Below are positions 1 through 11,613 of a stretch of 39,170 nucleotides of DNA, in pieces. Source of the stretch: Martensiomyces pterosporus (Eukaryota; Kickxellomycota; Kickxellomycetes; Kickxellales; Kickxellaceae); contig MU604003.1 of assembly GCA_025201845.1 (NCBI GenBank), forward strand, positions 30,530 to 69,699. Direction: 5' to 3'. The position numbers and the translations under genes were made by a program. How positions within the stretch are numbered: position 1 is the first letter of the stretch; each line of letters begins with the position of its first letter. The notes beneath the pieces are model-generated. The model saw only the letters and a program-made list of their open reading frames with translations. It made no database searches and was not told the origin of the DNA.

Positions 1-241
1 GAAAAGACAAGGGACAGAGGGGAAAGGTGTAGGGGGCTTTTCAGGTAACGCCCAACATGTGGCACCACCGAGCTGTTTGTGGTGCGGGCCTTGGTGCTGT
101 TATTTAACTCCACCCAGCTTCATGTTCCCCTCCTTCCCTGCTTCTCACTGCTAATTATTTTGCGCTACTACTCTTTCTACAGTACTACGTTATCCCTTTT
201 ATCTGGCAAAATAGTTCAGCTCGATACTCTCTGTGCCCGTC

Positions 242-1615
242 ATGGCCCAAAAGGATAGCTCGTTTAACCCCGACAGTAAAACCCCCAGAGAAAAGTCCCC
301 CAGAGGCTACCTCGATAGTGCTACTTTGCAAGGCAGTGCTGAAACCTCAACTCCTTGGATTATGCACATGGTTCCTACGCAGGACCTTCTGCCGGAGTAC
401 TCCGAGTCCAACTCTCATGCACCCGCTAACGCGCCTCCCCTGCTTGTGGCAGGCAACCAGGGGGACATCAAAGTAGAGAAGAAAAGCACCAAGGAGCTGG
501 TTGCTACCAAGAGATTTGCCTTCGACCACCCTCTCTATATCCATACTACAGGTGTCAGCATAAGCAGTGTGATTATCGAGCCTGACACGAACCTGAATAA
601 CCAAAGCACTATTGTTGTCACTGCCGAACTCACGTCACCGACAACGGGAATTGAAGATAGGTCCAAGTTCATGGTACATCTTAACGTGGACAACGAGTAT
701 GACTTCCACGTAAATGTCGCCTGGTCGTTCTGGAACATGATGATGGTCCAGTGCAACTTTATCGTGCGTGTGCCGTCCACGATTAGTTGTGTGCATCCAG
801 GAATCCGTGTGGAAGTCTCAGATGGAAGAGTGGATATAAGCTCCCTGGCCAACGTCGATTTTGGCCGTATTTCCTTGAAGACCTCGAACAGCAGCGTGTC
901 TATGAGCAACATTAGGGGCGGTGATATCAGGCTTGCCACGACCAACGGCAAAATGAGACTCAGCAACGTTATTGCCACTGAGAGAGTGAATGCCACGTCG
1001 TCAAACGGCAACATAGAGGTGGAGAACATGAGGACGCCCAATCTCAGTGCGATCACGTCGAACGGCTCTCTTACCCTGCTCAGAGTTACAGCCGACAATG
1101 TGCGGGTGGAGACATGCAGCCCGTCGACTACAATTGACTCGTCGATTAGTTGCCGTGATATAAAGGCCAATGACTTGGACCTATGTACGACAAATTCGCC
1201 TATCAGCACGATAGATGTGGAGGCTGATGCCCTGCGTATTTCCACACGGGATGCAAAGGTCGAGGGTACTTGGAGAGTGAAAAGCCTTTTGGACGTGTAC
1301 ACTACCAACAGCAAGATCGACGGTACCATTGACCTCATTGACCCTCTGGCTGCAACAAGCATCCGCCTGAGTACCATGAACGGCAAAATTAGAGCGAATC
1401 TGCCAGCTGGGACATTTAGAGGCTCTGTGTATGCAAAGGCGTGGAACAGCAAGGTGCTTGTCGAGTGGAAGAGCTCGCAGGTGCCATCACCAGCTATTAA
1501 CTACACTGTGGATGACAAGAGCTACAAGCGCGCAAAGATTGGGGAGGTTAGTGAGTTACGGCACGAGTTTGCTGCGAAAACGAGCAACTCGAGCATCGAT
1601 GTCAAGTTTGTGTAG
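242..1615 (+). CDS. DUF4097-like beta-repeat protein
   Basis: Single-exon ORF of 457 residues. The ATG at 242 is chosen because the slightly longer frame begins with GTG at 233. Residues 1-90 are polar and probably disordered, with a LLPEYSES stretch. From about residue 180 the protein is a run of short repeats of the form [T/S]-[S/T]-N-[S/G]-x-[I/V], such as KTSNSSVSMSN, TTNGKMRLSN, TSSNGNIEVEN and TSNGSLTLL. This pattern is typical of the DUF4097/adhesin-like beta-strand repeat fold, which is expected to form a beta-helix. No signal peptide or membrane segment is visible, so an intracellular location is likely. The function of fungal members is not established. It converges with the M1 aminopeptidase gene downstream. 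The fold assignment is by pattern only; the coding call itself is strong. Confidence 0.8.
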   Translation: MAQKDSSFNPDSKTPREKSPRGYLDSATLQGSAETSTPWIMHMVPTQDLLPEYSESNSHAPANAPPLLVAGNQGDIKVEKKSTKELVATKRFAFDHPLYIHTTGVSISSVIIEPDTNLNNQSTIVVTAELTSPTTGIEDRSKFMVHLNVDNEYDFHVNVAWSFWNMMMVQCNFIVRVPSTISCVHPGIRVEVSDGRVDISSLANVDFGRISLKTSNSSVSMSNIRGGDIRLATTNGKMRLSNVIATERVNATSSNGNIEVENMRTPNLSAITSNGSLTLLRVTADNVRVETCSPSTTIDSSISCRDIKANDLDLCTTNSPISTIDVEADALRISTRDAKVEGTWRVKSLLDVYTTNSKIDGTIDLIDPLAATSIRLSTMNGKIRANLPAGTFRGSVYAKAWNSKVLVEWKSSQVPSPAINYTVDDKSYKRAKIGEVSELRHEFAAKTSNSSIDVKFV

Positions 1616-2161
1616 TCTAGCTTGGACCTGGTGATGATGGAGCCGATGTATTTTCTGATGAACTTAACTAAGAGCCAAGAAACTAAAGGAGTCCCCATAG
1701 CGGTGTTGGCTAAGGAGCACAAGAATCCATGTCGCCGGAGCGACAGGAAACTAAGCTAACACATGCCGTCCCGCACGGGTGTCCTCTGGACACCCGTAAA
1801 AGATAGCCACTACATGTGCACACCTATGCCATCTGGGAGGGCCCGTGAGTAAAATAGCGTAGGCGCTGTTGTGACTCCTTGTTGCTAGCCTCGCAGCATG
1901 GACCTACAAAACTCTTTGAACTCTAGACCACGGTCAGCGAAGGTTCTTGGAAAACTCGGCACACCAACTTCCGCTCTTAATCTTAACAGCTTCAACAGGC
2001 TACGTCTCCTGCGGCAAGCAAAGTGACCTAGTTTGCACTACAGCAAGCCTGCCTTCTGTCGAGCATTTAAGCACTCCCTAGCTGATGGAGCCAAATGATC
2101 CAGCAATGTTGCAAAAATCTTTTTTCCCCAACCCCCTTGAATCTTTGTAAAAGTATTATGC
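1616..2161. other. Convergent intergenic region
   Basis: This is 546 bases between the stop codons of two convergent genes. It should hold both 3' UTRs. I see no open frame with gene-like features, no canonical AATAAA and no RNA gene. A short direct echo of GACACCCGT/CACGGGTGT lies near 1775-1795 and may form a small hairpin. Confidence 0.5.
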
Positions 2162-5085
2162 TTAGAAGCTGTTGCTTGCAAGCCACGCTCTCACATCCTC
2201 CTGGTCCTTGGCGAACCATGCAGTGTTTGATCTGATCTTCTCGAGCGACTGGTCGATAACGCGCTGGAACTTGGAGGTGTCCCTCTCGGCAAAGTAGCGC
2301 TCGACCTCGTCAGCCTTGTCGCTGCCAATGAACTCGCTGGTGGCGAGGCGGACAAGGATGCCCATGTAGTTCATCGATGCGCGGTAGCGACCAACAAGCA
2401 GGGTGTAGTTGTCCTGGTACCACTTCCACAGGCGCTCACGGTTGGCGCCGTTGGTGTTGATGGCAACGATAGCCTGGTGCAGGTCCTGGTTGCGCACCTC
2501 GTCGGTGAGAGCAAACTCGAGGAGCTCCTCGATCAGAGCCGGGTCGGTGGTGAATCCAAGGCTGGAGAGAGCAGCAAGCTGCTGATCAACAGGGTTGGCT
2601 GGGTCGAGGTAGTAGCCCTTGACCTTGTCAAACTCGTCGCGGCCACCCTTGCGAACAGCGACAGAAAACGCCACACGCAGGGTGTCTGTGGTGAAGACCG
2701 ACTTGTTGCCGTTGAAGAACTCGCTGAAACGGCGCTGGGTCTCGCTGATCACCTCCTCGTCGCCAGCAAAGCCGGCAGCGCGGATGGCAAGCGCGCGCAG
2801 GCGGCTGACCAGGCTGTCCTCGTTGGGGCCAGCGGCATCCCAGCCTAGGTGCTTGACAAGTGGCGAGAAGAGCGTGCGGGACAGCGCACGGAACTTCTCG
2901 TGGACTTCTTCGTCCTCGCTTGCCCAGACAGACTGCAGTGTGTCAAGGCGAAGCACAATCTCTTGCCAAACAACAAACTCGGTCTCGTTGCTGTATGCCT
3001 TGAGGAATGTCAGGAAATCGGATGTGCTGCTGTCGCCGCTGCTGGCAAGCGATGCAGCATCAGCAATGACGCCAATGCGGTCGTTGACCGACAGCTCACC
3101 ATTGGCGATGGCCGTGGCAAGGTTGGCAACCGCGCTGGCTGGGTACTTTACGCGGTAGATACCGACAGTGTCTCTGTTGAGCTTGTACCACTTGGATGCA
3201 GCGACAGGGACAGCGACGGTAGCCTCGCGCTCGGTAAGGACGTCGCTGGTGCGCTGGCCCCTGCTGTCCGATGTGTCGATGCCCAAGGGAACCCACCACA
3301 GGGTCTGGTCCTCGGCATCAGTGACGCCGCCAGCCGACAGATAGCGGTTCTGACGCACACGGATGGCTGCGCCGCCTTCCTCCTCGGTGACAGTCAGCAG
3401 AGGGTAGCCGATTGTCTGCGTCCACAGCGCCATGAACTTTGTGACATCGACGCCCGATGCCTCGCTCAGGGCATTCCAGAGATTCTCTGTCGACGCATTG
3501 GCGTACTTGTGCTTTTGCAGATAGGCGCGCACGCCCTTGAAGAAACTGTCGAGCCCAATGTACGAGCTGAGCATGCGGATAGCGCTGCCTCCCTTGGAGT
3601 ACGAGATTGCATCAAAGATCTGGCTGATCTCGGACGAGCGGCGGACTGGGACCTGGATTGGGTGCGACGAGCGCAAGGAGTCGAGAGCAAGGGCACGCTG
3701 GAGGTCGTCAACAAGGAACTGGGTCCAGATGTGGTACTCGGGGAACACGTGGTCCACGGCCAGGGTGCCGACCCAAGTGGCGAAGCCCTCGTTGAGCCAC
3801 AGCTCGCTCCACCACTCCATAGTGACGAGGTTGCCGAACCACTGGTGTGCAAGCTCGTGGCTGACCACATATGCAACCTGCTGCTTTGCGCGAGAGCTCG
3901 TGGTGGCTTCGTCAACAAGCAGGGCAACCTCGCGGTAAGTGATGAGCCCCCAGTTCTCCATAGCGCCAGCCTCAAAGTCGCTGATAGCCACCTGATCCAG
4001 CTTGGGCAGCGGGTATGCGATGCCAAAGACGTCCGCAAAGTACTCGAGGACCTGCACAGCAACATTGAGCGCAAACCGGCCCTTCTCGCTCTTGCCCGGT
4101 GCCGTGTACACGCGGCACGGGATAGGGCGGCCGTTGTGCTTGCCGCTGGTCTCGCTCTCGATGTAGTCGAGCTCGCCCACAATAAATGCCAGCAGGTAGG
4201 TCGACATGATGGGCGTGGTGTTGAACGACACTTCCTTCAGTCCACCGCCAACCGACTCGGTTGTTGCCACGTCCATGTTTGACAGCGCGGTGAGCTCCTC
4301 CTTCACGCGAAGCGTCACATTGAACGTAGCCTTCTGCATCGGCTCATCCCAGCAAGGGAAGGCGCGGCGGGCATCGGTGGGCTCAAATTGCGTCGTGGCC
4401 ATGTTCCTCGTGTTGCCCTCAGCGTCTGTGTACTTTGAGCGGTAAAAGCCAACCATCAGGTCGTTGAGGATGCCGCGGAACTTGATCTTCAGCGTAGCAT
4501 CGATGCCGCTGGGCAGAGGCTGGGCAAACGCCAGGTGTGCTGTTTCGTCATCCTTCACCAGAGTGATGCTGGAGGCGGTCAGCGACTCGGCTGGCTGCAA
4601 GTCAGTGCTGCTCAGAACAGCCCCCTCGATCTCGAGCTCGTTGGAGTGCAAAACGATCTTGTCGGTGCTTTCATTGATACGCACCCTAAAGCCAAAGGCA
4701 TGCAGAAGGACGGCCAGGGCAGTGTGGGGCTGGCAGCAGAGTTAGTAGGCATGCTACAGGGGCACATGTGTGTAGCGGCGGCGACGGTGGTGGTAGACGA
4801 GCCATATGTGCAGACTTACTTGATGCTGACCTGGCCCGTGTAAGTGAGCGCGTCGAGGTCAGGCGCAAGCAGCAGGTCGTAGTGGACTGGGGTGACATTG
4901 GTTGGAAGGAGCTCGCGCTCTTCGATGGCGTTCGGGACACTAGTGCACATTGCCTTGGAATTGCGTGAAGTGGCTGGGGCAACTACAGACCAGGCAGCGT
5001 AGAGAACAGCAAGCAAGGGCACGATGAGTATAGCAGCTTTGAACAGCGCAAACTGCTGCTGAGCAGGAGGCGCTCTTCCAGGCAT
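2162..5085 (-). CDS. Membrane-anchored M1 aminopeptidase
   Basis: Zinc metallopeptidase of family M1 (puromycin-sensitive/Ape2-Aap1 type), which removes N-terminal residues from peptides. Two exons: 4820-5085 and 2162-4685. The intron at 4686-4819 (134 nt) has donor GTAAGT and acceptor CTTTAG; joining gives GQVSIK-VRINES without a frame break and a product of 929 residues, the usual family length. The exopeptidase motif GAMEN is at about 329-333. The zinc site HELAH is at about 365-369 with the third ligand Glu at about 388 (HEXXH-X18-E), so the active site is intact. The C-terminal half matches the ERAP1-like helical domain. Unlike cytosolic relatives, exon 1 carries a hydrophobic stretch (about residues 13-36, FALFKAAILIVPLLAVLYAA) after a short N-terminus, which predicts a type II membrane anchor with the catalytic domain in the secretory lumen or outside the cell. 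The ATG at 5085 is the only sensible start. Confidence 0.93.
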
Positions 5086-5884
5086 TTTTTTAGTTCTATT
5101 TCCTGGGCGTCAGCAGAGCAGCGTGGGTGCTCTGTGTTTCCAGCAGAGTCGGCTGAGCAGCCAAAGAGACCAAGGCAAGCGACAAGAAAAAGAAAAGGAG
5201 CGAAAGGAAAAGAGGCTGCATTAGTCCTTGCTGCTGCTTATGCACCTCGCAGCAGCAGCAGCAGCTGTCATTGTGACTCTGTTTGGCACCCAAAAAAGGG
5301 CACCTCGGAAAGGCACGAGTCAGGAGTGCGCACTGGGCATGACATAGCACAGCAAAGCAAAGCAGACAAACGCAATAAAACATGAACGGCAGCCGCAGAG
5401 GCAACTGGTGCTGCCAGAGCCAGAGCTCTCATAAACACGCGCCATACCTATTACTTATATGCGTATATGCTTCTCTTCAGACGCTATAGACAGAAAAAAA
5501 AGAAGTGGTAGAGCTGTGCTGAACGCAGGACACTTTGGAGAAAAGAACAGCACGGACTGGGTGTGGTTGTTGTGGTAGTAGCAAGTCTGTTTGGTAAAAG
5601 CAGGTAGAGACAAGAGGCGTTTGCCGGTCCACTCCCAGTCCTTGTCTCTTTTATAGTCGGTTTGGTTGCATGGCGCTGTGCGCTGATTGCATGCCAAGTC
5701 TCAGATAAGGGGAAGAGAGAGGAGAGCGTGGGTACCCGGCTGCCAATAGCAGAAACAGCAGGAATTCCCCAGTCTGTGGTTTGGCGTTGCGCCATCCCAA
5801 CTGAGCTGAGCCTGGATTACGTGTGCAGGCCTACGTGGGAGCATGCATGGTTTTGTGTGTGTGAATATTATCTTTTCAGTCCCC

Positions 5885-5913
5885 GTTGGCTTGTTGGCTT
5901 GTTGGCTTGTTGG
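5885..5913. repeat. 8-bp tandem repeat (GTTGGCTT)n
   Basis: About 3.6 head-to-tail copies of GTTGGCTT lie in the gene-poor region upstream of the aminopeptidase. It is a simple minisatellite with no evident function. Confidence 0.85.
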
Positions 5914-7813
5914 GGGTGGGCAATAACTGGGCACTTGCTCCTGAGTGAGCTGATCGAAGCAGACGCATGACGGGATTCATATAATCGACCATCAGGAAGC
6001 CGGACATGCTCTGTCAACCCCAAATATGGCAAGGATAGACACCCCGGGTTCTTTTTCATGTGAGCCAGATGTTGCCGACAGCCTTCCACAGGGATGAACG
6101 TGGGAAAATAGCGACTGCTCGGACATTCCTTTCGCTCCAACTCCCTGCCGGGGAAGAACCGGATTTTGTGCAGCCCACGCATCGTTCGTATGTGCCGGAA
6201 TGCGGATGGCAGGGTGAGAGGGAATAAAAGTGCGAGCACTCCATTTTGTTTTGATGTTAATATACATGCTTGCTTGCGTGCTTGCATGCGTGCATCCATG
6301 TGATCTCGCCTGCAACGCCTTTAATTGAGAAAGCAGTGCAGCCAGGCATCAGCCGGAGACAGCACGAGGCGGCGAGAACGACCCGTTGCTAGTAGCTGGG
6401 TCGTTTCAGAGCAAGGGCAGTAGCAGTAGCGCAAGCCCAATGCCTGCCCCGCCGAGCGACCGCAATAGCTTCGCGAGGAATCCAGGCTAGTCAGCAGAAC
6501 ACGTACACAGCCGAAAGCCAAGAAAGGGGGTCGACGCAGTGCATATTGCACTCATGCATTCAAGCGCTCCGTGTTTTGATATTGAGAGAGGGGTGAGGGA
6601 ACGAGGTGTAATAATAGCTGCGTCACGCACAAAATACGTGCTCTCCCCGCTTTGCCTGCGCATGCGCTTTTGCAATCTGCAGTAGCACAGCCGGTAGTAT
6701 GTACTCTGCTAATGCTGCTGTTGCATTTTGATAGGCATGGAGAGAGGGAGGCGGGAAAGGTAGGAATGACAAAGCAAGCGCTACATGCGGTAGACTGCTC
6801 GGGCGCAGCAGCACTACGGCAAATTGCAGGAAAATAGCAGCAAAAGCACGTCTTGGCGAGGCAGCAAAGCCAAGGCCGATGACTATGGAGAGAAGGCTGA
6901 ACCACCAATGTCTCACTTTCCTTCGCCCTGCGTTGATGGTGCGGAGTGGAATGCTTCCCCCCCTCGTCCAGGGCTAGCTGCATCAAGCTCTCCGTTCTCT
7001 CACCCCTCTTGCATTATTCAGGACTAGACTAGACCAGGCAATTCTGTGCTATGGCCTGGCAAGGGATGTCACCCGAGTTACCAACTGCTGTTCTGTCTTA
7101 AAAGGGCCCTCGAATCCCACCGTTTCAGAATATCCAAAAATATCGCTTTTTGCATTCCTCCTCATCCACAAACCACTTCATCAATCCACCCGCCCATTCA
7201 TTTCATTCCTTTGTCGCATTTTTCAAGTCTGTACAACTTTCCCTACCCATCGGCCATTTAAAGGCTTGGCTAATCACTCTCATATTCTCTCATCTCCTCT
7301 CTTTTCTTCATTGCTACTCGTAGCCCCCTTTCTCCTGCACATCCAAGTCATTTGTATTATCTCTATTATCTCTGGTGTTGTCTGCCATCGCCTAACACAA
7401 AGCTACGTACACGCAGCAGCATTCTTCATTTGCAGAAGCTCGCTCTCTACTCGATGTCATCGTCCACTTGCACCCCACTTCGTGACTACCCAGTCAAGCA
7501 CCCGCCTGACCCCCCGCCAACACACTACTGATAGCCGCACACCCAAGAAAGCTGCTGCCAATCAAGAGCACTCGTTCATCTGCCGCCATGCACGCAGGCT
7601 CCTATTCCAGCGCTATAGATTCGTATGGAGTCCTCTTGACCCCCGCCCTCACCCCCATCCCCCACATTGTGTAGTTACTGCAGCAAATTCTGCTTGGCTA
7701 CTGCTACCATCGTTGGCTCGCTGCGACAATTGCAACGGCTGTTCCTGATTTTAAGCATTCATCTGACGCAAGCAGACACATCATGCGCTGTATATTATCA
7801 ATATCACCATTAT

Positions 7814-7858
7814 CATTGTCGTTGTCATTGTCGTGGTCATTGTCGTGGTCATTATTGT
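7814..7858. repeat. Degenerate CATTGTCGTGGT tandem repeat
   Basis: Four imperfect 10-12 bp units of CATTGTCGTNGT follow one another at the 3' end of the pyrimidine-rich transcript-like stretch. They could be a simple repeat or part of an RNA element. Nothing in the sequence decides between these. Confidence 0.7.
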
Positions 7859-8327
7859 GATTTTATAGTAGCAATATATTAGTTAAAGAAGCAGCTATAC
7901 TCCACATGTCAGCGCCATGTATTAAAATGGCACAGACGTAAGGGAGTGTGCGGCGTTAAACGCAGGCACACATGTATGCAATACATTCATATTCAGGCAC
8001 AAAGGGGAAGCCCGAAAAACGGCCGCCCGCACAATATGGCCACTGCGCTATTATCACACCAGCCAATAGAACAGCTGCACGGGATGCAGGATGGAGAGAG
8101 TAGCAGAGGGCTGGCTGTGTTGACTGGAATTTAGCACTTGCCTGTTTTTTTCTTTTTCTTTTTCGCTCTCGCGTTGCGCTGTTTTTCGTTTGTTTATTTA
8201 CATCGCTTTATTTGGCTGAAAGAGCAGCAGCACACACGAGCTATCTCTTTATCTCTCCCCCACCTGGCAGCCCCAACACAGCGGCGTGTGTAGTAAGGCA
8301 GCGCCGTGATTAGGAAGAATAAAGGAC

Positions 8328-9203
8328 ATGGAGCAAGAAATGTCGATTCCCGTCAACCACGACGATTTCATTCACGATGTAGCCTATAACTTTTATGGCA
8401 CGCGTCTTGCAACCTGCGGTTCCGACAGGTGCATCAAAATCTGGGACTGGAATAAGCAAACTGGGCGCTGGATTCTCAACGAGTCAATTGCAGCACACGA
8501 CAGCTCTGTTGTGAAGCTCAGCTGGGCACACCCCGAGTTTGGGCAGATACTCGCTTCATGTTCACTCGACCGCACAGTGAGGATATGGATTGAGCAAGAA
8601 TCCAACATGAAAAACAGCAGCCGGCGCTGGAAGCATGCCACAACGCTGGTGGAAAGCACGTCGGCTGTGCACAGCATCGCCTTTGCGCCAGAGTACACAA
8701 ACTTGACGATCGCTGCTGCCAGCTCAGACGGCATGGTGCGCTTCTACTCGCCCACCGAGGCCGTCAGCCTGCGGAACTGGACCGTCAGCACGCAGTTCAA
8801 TGCCATACCTGGCGGCGCGACCGACTCCGATGGCCCGCTGTGCCTGTCATGGTGCAAGTCTCGTTTCTCGGCACCCCACATGATTGTTATTGGCGGTAGC
8901 AAAGGCAACTCCGTCAGGGTGTTCCAACTTGTGGCTATGCAGTGCGTTGAGATCCATGAGCTTGATTCATATGGCTCACTGGTCCTCGATGTTGACTGGG
9001 CTCCGTCTATGGGCAGGTCTTACCACTTGATTGCCACGGCTTGCTCAGATGGCCACATTCGCATCTATAAATTCTGGTCCGATCCAGCGGCGGCGGCATC
9101 CAAGCAGCCGTTGGCAGATTCCCTCTTTATTCATGAGGATGACGACTTCGAAAACGAAAATGGCATTTTTGAGGGAGGCAACAGCTCGTCAGTATACAGT
9201 GCA

Positions 9204-9252
<49 letters not shown>

Positions 9253-9758
9253 CCGACGAGGTCGATGACAATGACGAAGAGGAAGATGAAGATGATGAAG
9301 ACGACGAAGACGATGAAGACGAGGATGAAGATGAAGATGGCGACGAAGATGACGATGACGATGACGACGTTGAAGATAACGAAGGCGAAGATGAGACAAG
9401 CACCAATGAGGACGGTATGCGCAACGACGACTACGACTCCCTGGCCCACCAAAGCAGCGCCGAGTCTGGTGAAGAGAAATCCACTGGTAGAGCCAGGCTG
9501 AGCTACTCGACACGCTCCAAGCGCTCTGGCGGTAAAGGAAAGATGGCAGGAAAGACAGCTGCAGCTCCTCGGTCAGAGCTGGTAGCAGACATCTCGATCG
9601 AGCCAAGGGTACCGATTCGACATGTACGGTGGAACAGCACGGGCACTCTTCTTGTCTCAAGCAGCGATGATGGCGTGGCGCGCATGTGGAAGATGACAGT
9701 TAACGGCACATGGCGTGAGGTTGCCGCCATCACGGCTGAGAAGAGCACGACTGTATAG
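8328..9758 (+). CDS. SEH1: Nucleoporin SEH1 (WD40 beta-propeller)
   Basis: WD40 protein of the Nup84/Nup107 Y-complex of the nuclear pore; the family also serves in the SEA/GATOR2 complex on the vacuole or lysosome that controls TORC1. The call rests on family-specific strings: HDDFIHDVAYNFYGTRLATC, SWAHPEFGQILASCSLDRT, FAPEY and a GRSYHLIA segment, followed by a final blade with SSSDDGVARMWK. WD repeats cover residues 10-250 and the last blade lies near 427-455. About 165 residues, including a run of 15 Asp from a GAC trinucleotide tract and a longer Asp/Glu segment (about 294-360), are inserted before the last blade. This makes the protein 476 residues, against about 350-360 in human and yeast. 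Single exon, ATG at 8328. It converges with CCT7, the stops being about 175 bp apart. Confidence 0.93.
9207..9245 (+). repeat. (GAC)13 trinucleotide repeat in SEH1
   Basis: Thirteen perfect GAC codons encode poly-Asp inside the SEH1 insert, followed by a long GA-rich Asp/Glu stretch to about 9400. Such a run is prone to slippage, so its length may differ between strains. Confidence 0.95.
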
Positions 9759-9933
9759 TCTTTTTATACTTATTTCCGACACGACTAGTTTCACAAATGC
9801 TGAGCCTGCCTCCCTTTCCAACAAGAAGAGCGCCTGTCTGCTTTGGTGAACAAGAGAAGGCGCTGAGCATGGAGGGTTTTCTTCTTTGTAAATTGACGAC
9901 AGCGAAAAGAGTGAGGGCAGAGATGCTGAAATC

Positions 9934-11613
9934 CTAACGTCCCATGGGCATGCCGCGACCACGACCAGGCATGGGCTGTCCGGCAGCCACGGGCTGCTCC
10001 GACTGCTGGCTCGTAACGGTCTCGTCGACGCTGAGAATGAGGCAGGCAGCCTCGACAGCGCTTGAGATTGCGTTAATCTTGACAAGGGCAGGCTCCCAAA
10101 CAAACTTTTCGAACAGATCCGACACGGCCTCGTCTTCAATGTCGACACCGTACCACTTGAAGCGCTCGGGGCTCTGCGCATGGCGAGCGCGCAGCTGGGT
10201 GATGAAGTCAGTGGTGTCAAATCCGGCATTCTCACAGAGCTGGCGGGGGATGACTTCAAGCGCTTTGGCAACGGCTGCGATAATCAGCTGCTGCTTGCCC
10301 TCGATCTGGCGAGCAGTCTCGCGCAAGTAGCGGGAAACCTCCATCTCGGTAGCGCCGCCGCCAGCAACCACAGTCTGGTTCTTGACTGCACGACGGACAA
10401 CCATGATCGAGTCGTGAAGGCTGCGCTCGACCTCATCGATAAACTGCTCAGCACCACCACGAAGAATGATGGTGCAGGTCTTTGCCTCGTGGCATCCGTT
10501 GAAGATGTTGAAGCGCTGGCCACCGATCTGGCGCTCCTCGAACCTTTCGCAAGTGCCCAGGTGCTTTGCAGAGAGGCCAGTGGTGGTGCTCTGAACACGG
10601 CAGCCGGTGGCCTCGCAGACGCGATCAAGGTCGTCCTTCGACACACGGCCAGCGCAGAAGATGTTGCGGTCGGCAAAGTACTGGGTGGCCAGATCGCCAA
10701 TAGGGAGGCGCGACAGAACGACGTTGGCGCCAGTTGCCACGATGTCCTCGAGCTTGTCAAAGATGATCTTCCACTCGGCATCGACGATGGCCTGGTACTC
10801 AGACACCTTGTCGACACGCACCTCGGCGTTGTCCTTTTCGGCCTTGAGCTCAAGCTCGACGTTGAGGCACACGATCTTGGGGTCGGTGAACGACTTGGGC
10901 TGCTGCTCAAACCCGGCATAGGAGAACGACTTCTTGAACGCAACTCCGTCGACCAAAATAGAGTCCTGCATGGCTCCGCCAGGGATCTTCTTGATGCCGA
11001 TCATCTCCTCGTTGAGCTCCTCCTGGTCAAGGCGCATAACGGCATCGACAACCATCTTGGTAAAGAACTCCTTCTGCGAGCCGATGAGCTTAGAGTTCAT
11101 GCTGGTGGCCGCGCACTTCTCCAGAAGCGAGCGGAACTCGTCCTTGTTGGATCTGTCGACGCTGACTGCAAGCTCCTTGATGTGGTTGATGGCCAGATCG
11201 GCTGCCTTGCGGAACCCCTTGATGATGACCTGGGGGCTGACGCCCTCCTCGACATACTCCTTGACCTCCTTCAGCAGCTCGCCAGCCAAAAGCACCACGC
11301 TTGTTGTGCCATCGCCGACCTCGGCATCCTGCGCACGCGCGATGTCAACCAGGGTGCGCGCTGCCGGCTGGACCACCTCAAGGAGCTTCATAATAGTAGC
11401 ACCGTCATTCGAGATTGTCACCCGCTTTTGGCTATCCACGATAAGCTTGTCCATTCCGCGCGGTCCCAGCGTTGTGCGGATTGTGTCGCAAACAGCAAGG
11501 CACGCCGAGATGTTCGACAGCAGCTGGGGCACGCCCTGCGACGTGTCTGTGCCCTCCTTGAGCACGATGACCTGGGGCTGCATCATGGGAATCTGCTGGT
11601 TACGTCCTGCCAT
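9934..11613 (-). CDS. CCT7: T-complex chaperonin subunit eta (CCT7)
   Basis: Subunit of the cytosolic group II chaperonin TRiC/CCT, the ATP-driven double ring that folds actin, tubulin and WD40 proteins. The ORF has 559 residues, the normal length. ATP-site motifs are present: TLGPRGMD (48-55), NDGATI (69-74) and GDGTTSVV (100-107), with a GGGATEME segment in the distal equatorial region. The eta assignment rests on KWYGVDI near the C-terminus and the Gly/Arg-rich tail GRGRGMP, both typical of CCT7. Single exon, ATG at 11613. The neighbouring WD40 protein SEH1 belongs to a class of CCT clients, but I attach no regulatory meaning to that adjacency. Confidence 0.96.
   Translation of the reverse strand: MAGRNQQIPMMQPQVIVLKEGTDTSQGVPQLLSNISACLAVCDTIRTTLGPRGMDKLIVDSQKRVTISNDGATIMKLLEVVQPAARTLVDIARAQDAEVGDGTTSVVLLAGELLKEVKEYVEEGVSPQVIIKGFRKAADLAINHIKELAVSVDRSNKDEFRSLLEKCAATSMNSKLIGSQKEFFTKMVVDAVMRLDQEELNEEMIGIKKIPGGAMQDSILVDGVAFKKSFSYAGFEQQPKSFTDPKIVCLNVELELKAEKDNAEVRVDKVSEYQAIVDAEWKIIFDKLEDIVATGANVVLSRLPIGDLATQYFADRNIFCAGRVSKDDLDRVCEATGCRVQSTTTGLSAKHLGTCERFEERQIGGQRFNIFNGCHEAKTCTIILRGGAEQFIDEVERSLHDSIMVVRRAVKNQTVVAGGGATEMEVSRYLRETARQIEGKQQLIIAAVAKALEVIPRQLCENAGFDTTDFITQLRARHAQSPERFKWYGVDIEDEAVSDLFEKFVWEPALVKINAISSAVEAACLILSVDETVTSQQSEQPVAAGQPMPGRGRGMPMGR

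Larger units (their letters stand above)
5086..8327. other. Long gene-poor divergent intergenic region
   Basis: This is 3.2 kb between the starts of the aminopeptidase (-) and SEH1 (+). Many overlapping frames are open, but none has a recognised domain or consistent coding character. It contains a CAG run near 5252-5269, an 8-bp tandem repeat at 5885-5913, TGC-rich alternating sequence near 6264-6300, and a pyrimidine-rich transcript-like stretch from about 7100 to 7750 with two mini-ORFs. Just upstream of SEH1 is a T/C-rich promoter-like tract (about 8140-8200). No tRNA B-box, snRNA or rRNA signature was found by eye. Confidence 0.5.

Noticed and set aside
2849..4282. 477-codon open frame opposite the aminopeptidase
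   Set aside because: Antisense to the conserved M1 domain; no recognisable protein features.
9127..9660. Arg/His/Leu-rich and Ser-rich frames opposite the SEH1 acidic insert
   Set aside because: They are products of the GAC/GAA repeats read in other frames.
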